Of a stretch of 64,000 nucleotides of DNA, positions 60,535 through 64,000 are shown piece by piece. The position numbers and the translations under genes were made by a program. This DNA is from Armillaria gallica (Eukaryota; Basidiomycota; Agaricomycetes; Agaricales; Physalacriaceae): assembly GCA_037576215.1 (NCBI GenBank), contig JBANDB010000001.1, positions 8,122,001-8,186,000 on the forward strand, written 5' to 3'. The notes below the pieces were generated by a model. It made no database searches. It was not told where the DNA came from and saw only the letters and a program-made list of their open reading frames with translations. Position 1 is the stretch's first letter, and every line of letters starts with the position of its first letter.

Positions 60535-61735
60535 TGCTAGTATGGCGAAAAAAAATGAGTGACGATACTGGGAAACTATTTGATTGAACTCCTCGTCGAT
60601 GACATGCTAGCAGTTTGGCTACTTTATGTGAGCAAAATTGATGGGAAACAAGAGAGCTTGCATCTTCCATAGAGATCAGTATGAAAGACTCCCTTCCATG
60701 GTGATCGCTTCGCTGAGCTCAACGAGTGAAATAAGAGTGAAAAAGACATGGTCTGAGAAGAATATATGAATAGCACAGGGAGTCGAACCCTGACCATCCC
60801 ACTCGCCGTTAGATCAATAGAACATGCATTCAAGCATACCGGGAATAGCTTCCTGACTCTGATTGTGGGGTGGTTGCATGTTGTGGCAGAGTGGGAGTGT
60901 GAGATAGAAATTGATCACTCTCGCAAAAAGGTGTCGACATCATCACTCGTCCTCAAGGAATTGAACCCTAGAGTCTAATGTAAGACTCGCCGTTACACTA
61001 AATCCGGACGGAAGTTGTTCATATCAGTGAGTTCATTCCGTTTTGTTTTGTTTGCTGGTACACGAGTGTTTGAAGAATATAACTCGAACTGATTAAAGGG
61101 AATCGAAACCCTACGTAGTTGCAGGTGAAGAGGACAACTAATCCTCAAATAAACTTCGAGAGATAGGCAGCGAGCATGAACAGGGCGCTTGAAAAAGGAA
61201 GAATCATACTTTGTCTTGGATGTATAGAATCAAACCTTGCCCTTCGTATGTGCCGCACTTGTGATTAGGTGTTATTCACTAGGCGAAGGGAAGGAAGTAA
61301 GATAAAATATAAGTGTAAGGGATATGGATTGCCTTCGGACCGGTAACTACGTCATTCTTTTCTTTTGCTTACTTATCCCTTGCGGCAAGCTACGTATCCG
61401 CCGATTTCGGACTTTTCTTCACTTAACCTTTTACTTCTACCATTATGTCGTGTCTTTGACCTACTCTACTCTGGCAATATACGCCCGAATCGTACTCAGT
61501 CTTGGATTGAAGACCCTTCTCGTGGCAGATCCTTTACAATAAGCCGGCACGTAAAAATAAAAGCTTACTATGTTAGCGAGATTCAGAGTAGGCCCTGGGC
61601 TGAGAATAGCGTTCAAATCCATGAAAAAGGCGAAAAAGGCATACGTACGTCGTATAGATCGCAGCGGGAATTGAACCCGAAGCGGTGTAATAACCATTAC
61701 ACGAGATCCAATATCACTGATACTCATTCTTACGG
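60535..61735 (-). repeat. tRNA-like module array 4, inverted segment
   Basis: B boxes on the minus strand lie at 60779-60789, 60958-60968, 61098-61110 (degenerate), 61227-61236 and 61667-61677. Reverse-complemented, the segment aligns with 22000-22960, module for module. It is therefore a 1.2-kb inversion relative to the other copy, with breakpoints near 60535 and 61735. Confidence 0.65.
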
Positions 61736-61737
61736 AG

Positions 61738-62665
61738 TACAAGGCGCATGTAGCTTCTTTCTCTCCGACTCCAGCCTTGCAGTTCGAATTCAGCCTTAGG
61801 CTCATATCAGCATCCTTAGCACCAGCCAAAACCGCTCCACCAATAATCCTATGCCCTACGTTCGACATTGACACCTATACCCTATTAAATATGGTGTAAC
61901 AGCTTCTTGGACGCCTGACCTTGGGGTTCGATTCCCCAGGGTACGAATGTGTGATATGATTTCGTTTCTTTTTACAAGTGTACACCATGCACTATTCATC
62001 CTGGCATTGGGTCGACAAGTTTCCACTTCTAGGACCCACTTCGAGATGGAAATCCGTTTTTATTGAGACTACACGCCCGGATCTGAATTACCACACCACT
62101 CTCAGATCGAGTTTCCTCGATGCATGTCTCCGATATTTTTATTGTTAATTTGAATACAAGCCATGTTAACATCTTCTGTTGTGATTTTATGCCATGGCGA
62201 GTATTACATCGAACCACAGTGTTACATTCCTTGAGGATCAGTTTCCGTGTACAGGCCTTTTTGCGGGAACTACCAGTTTCTCATAGGTGCTCACGCGCAC
62301 ACCAAGCAACCGGGCCAAAATCGAAGTCACAAAGCTATCCCCGATGCTCTTGAATGCGTGTTCTAGTGGTCTAACGGCGATTCAGATGCCTGGGGTTCGA
62401 TTCCCTATGGTCTTCATATGTTCTACCCAGGTCATGTATCTTTTTCACTCTTACAGGCTACTCGACCTCGCATTCTAAAGTGAAGTTATCACCAATGACT
62501 TTTTATTGCTCTAAGCTTATACCTTATCGGATATGGCTCGTCGGACGCCATCAGGGCGCCCCAGACTACACTGAGCGTTAATTATCATTCCTTATGGTTC
62601 TGATGTCGCGCAATGGCGAGTGTGCTCACGGAAGCCTGGGGTTCAACTCCCTGCATCGCAGCATA
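61738..62665 (+). repeat. tRNA-like module array 4, direct segment
   Basis: B boxes at 61925-61935, 62394-62404 (both GGTTCGATTCC) and 62640-62650. It aligns in direct orientation with 22960-23422, then 31324-31401, then 33305-33720, so it is the uninterrupted version of the locus hit by the Helitron and the MITE. Confidence 0.68.
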
Positions 62666-62744
62666 GATAGGGACATACATCTTTTGCATGAGCAATCACT
62701 TGTAGTGTTATAAGATGAGATAAAGTACAGCAAGTCGTAATGAT

Positions 62745-64000
62745 TTCAAATGGTTGACATTACTGGGCGGCGAGAACAAAGTCACCGGCAACTATACGAA
62801 ACTTCTTACATTCTTCAGCGACTCCATAATCTCCGCGTCAGGATCTATATCCTGGATGAGAATAAGTATAGCAATGAAAGGAATAAAAGACGGCTCACCA
62901 CCGACGTGTAGCACCCACCTTGCTCGACTTGAGCTTGAGGATACAAACACCATCTTGTGGCACATAATGTATAACGGCTGAGCTCATAGGTACCGGAAGG
63001 AAAGAGGCAATGAAGCGCACGAGGAGCACTGTACGTACCCGCCGTCAGACAGGATCCGCCAAACCGCTTCCCAATCTTTTTCGATATCCTGACAGTGATC
63101 TTTCCTTATCCCTATCTTCTCCATCATCGGGAGATCGATAAACGGCATCCGTAGCAGAGTACACTTTCACCGGAGAATGGTTCCATGATGTGATGGCCCC
63201 GACTGAAGAAATGCTGGGTCAGGGTACAAGTTGATGTGGAGGACGTCATGCGTATCCTCACGCATCAGGCGTTCCACCAATAAAGTGTATGCGCATGTGC
63301 TTTGGATAACCTCTTTGATGTACTTGTCATTGCCGACGGGAACAAAGATATGTGGCGCGCGCGTTGTTTTATATAAAAACAGTGCATATGGTGTATATCA
63401 GGCTAGGAAACGTGAGTACGGGGCGGCGCTGAGTCGGATAGCACTTACTAAGCTGATGATGACGACGATGTACGGCCGAAAGACTGCAAGTTTTGAATTG
63501 AATAGTGCCCTCGTATCTCTCCCCGAAAAGTTGATGAAACCATGTCATTTGATGTTCGTCAACGCATCTCCCGTACCTCATGTGGGTGTCTTGATAGGAA
63601 TCCTGACTCGAGGTTGGGTGAGAAATAAATGGGCCGGCTATCCAACAATCAGCGAAGGACACCCACAATTCCCATGGGGTAAAAACGCACCATAATCAGT
63701 ACATCTATCGTCTCCTTCGTTCTCTACCTCAGCGATGGATTCTGGAACCACACTGACTTGTCTTTGAAAGATGTACCAGGTATCTCCAAGAGTGGAGGCT
63801 CCGACGGGTTGAGTGTATGCGCGTCATCCTGCATCATGCGTCGCATGACGAGGACATGCGGTGGACATATCGGTTTCAAGAGCGTGGTTAGACTGAAGTT
63901 GGATGTCCATTCTAGAAGAGTGTTAGCGTGTGGCAGGATTAGGGAAGATGTCGCGTACTGCATGTAACGATTAAGCTAAAAGGAACATCAGCTGTGGCTT
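62745..64000 (-). pseudogene. NAPE-PLD-like relic 8, continuing past the window end
   Basis: Minus-strand pieces, from the window edge inward: LEIPGTSFKDKSVWFQNPSL near 63770; TNIK near 63560 with RDTRALFNSKL; PHQLVP near 63230 followed by an MLGQG-type segment at the TPAQHF position; and VYSATDAVYRSPDDGEDRDK near 63150, at the VYFAGDTGYR position. A C-terminal exon start lies near 62850. It aligns with relic 4 and shows 5-10 CpGs where relic 4 has TG or CA. Stops and frameshifts are present. Confidence 0.58.

Overview
The window reads as a repeat-dense, gene-poor stretch of a basidiomycete (Agaricomycetes-type) fungal genome. The evidence is short spliceosomal introns of about 50-70 bp (GT...AG), a DUF6535-type membrane protein, two DUF4436-type membrane proteins, and fungal-style Helitron and hAT elements. 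There are no bacterial operons, ribosome binding sites or CRISPR arrays. Every gene model comes from reading frames and splice sites by eye; no homology search was run.

Layout. 0.4-3.2 kb: five-exon DUF6535 gene with one in-frame stop. 3.4-5.0 kb: array of exon/intron-like repeats. 5.1-5.8 kb: TA-flanked MITE. 6.1-7.8 kb: first relic of a NAPE-PLD-like metallo-beta-lactamase gene. 8.15-11.44 kb: CCACGCAG-bounded element carrying an intact two-exon gene and a nested non-autonomous hAT. 12.9-14.6 kb: intact DUF4436 gene A (minus). 16.5-21.5 kb: duplicated segments and two more NAPE-PLD-like relics, one split by a pogo-like MITE. 22.0-23.2 kb: tandem tRNA-like modules. 23.42-31.32 kb: decayed autonomous Helitron with a 2-kb Helitron of the same family inside its helicase gene. 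31.4-33.3 kb: MITE holding a CTAGT-rich insertion. 33.4-36.3 kb: more tRNA-like modules, a NAPE-PLD-like relic and a MITE. 36.4-38.5 kb: second exon-like array. 42.1-44.6 kb: NAPE-PLD-like relic and tRNA-like modules. 44.82-48.58 kb: nearly complete hAT transposon with a perfect 8-bp target duplication. 49.8-51.0 kb: third exon-like array. 51.5-55.8 kb: tRNA-like modules and a NAPE-PLD-like relic with an AT-rich hairpin MITE. 56.4-58.0 kb: intact DUF4436 gene B (plus). 58.4-64.0 kb: two NAPE-PLD-like relics separated by an array of tRNA-like modules, part of which is inverted.

The region grew by repeated duplication of a unit made of tRNA-like modules followed by a minus-strand NAPE-PLD-like gene, then by transposon insertion. 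Copies between about 21.8 and 53.8 kb have lost most CpG dinucleotides and gained TGA/TAA stops, whereas copies outside that interval keep CpG. This is the footprint of CpG methylation decay or a RIP-like process. The best candidates for working genes are the two DUF4436 genes, the small gene inside the CCACGCAG element and possibly the DUF6535 gene. The least explained structures are the tRNA-like arrays (over 30 B-box modules in 64 kb), the exon/intron-like tandem arrays and the CCACGCAG element.
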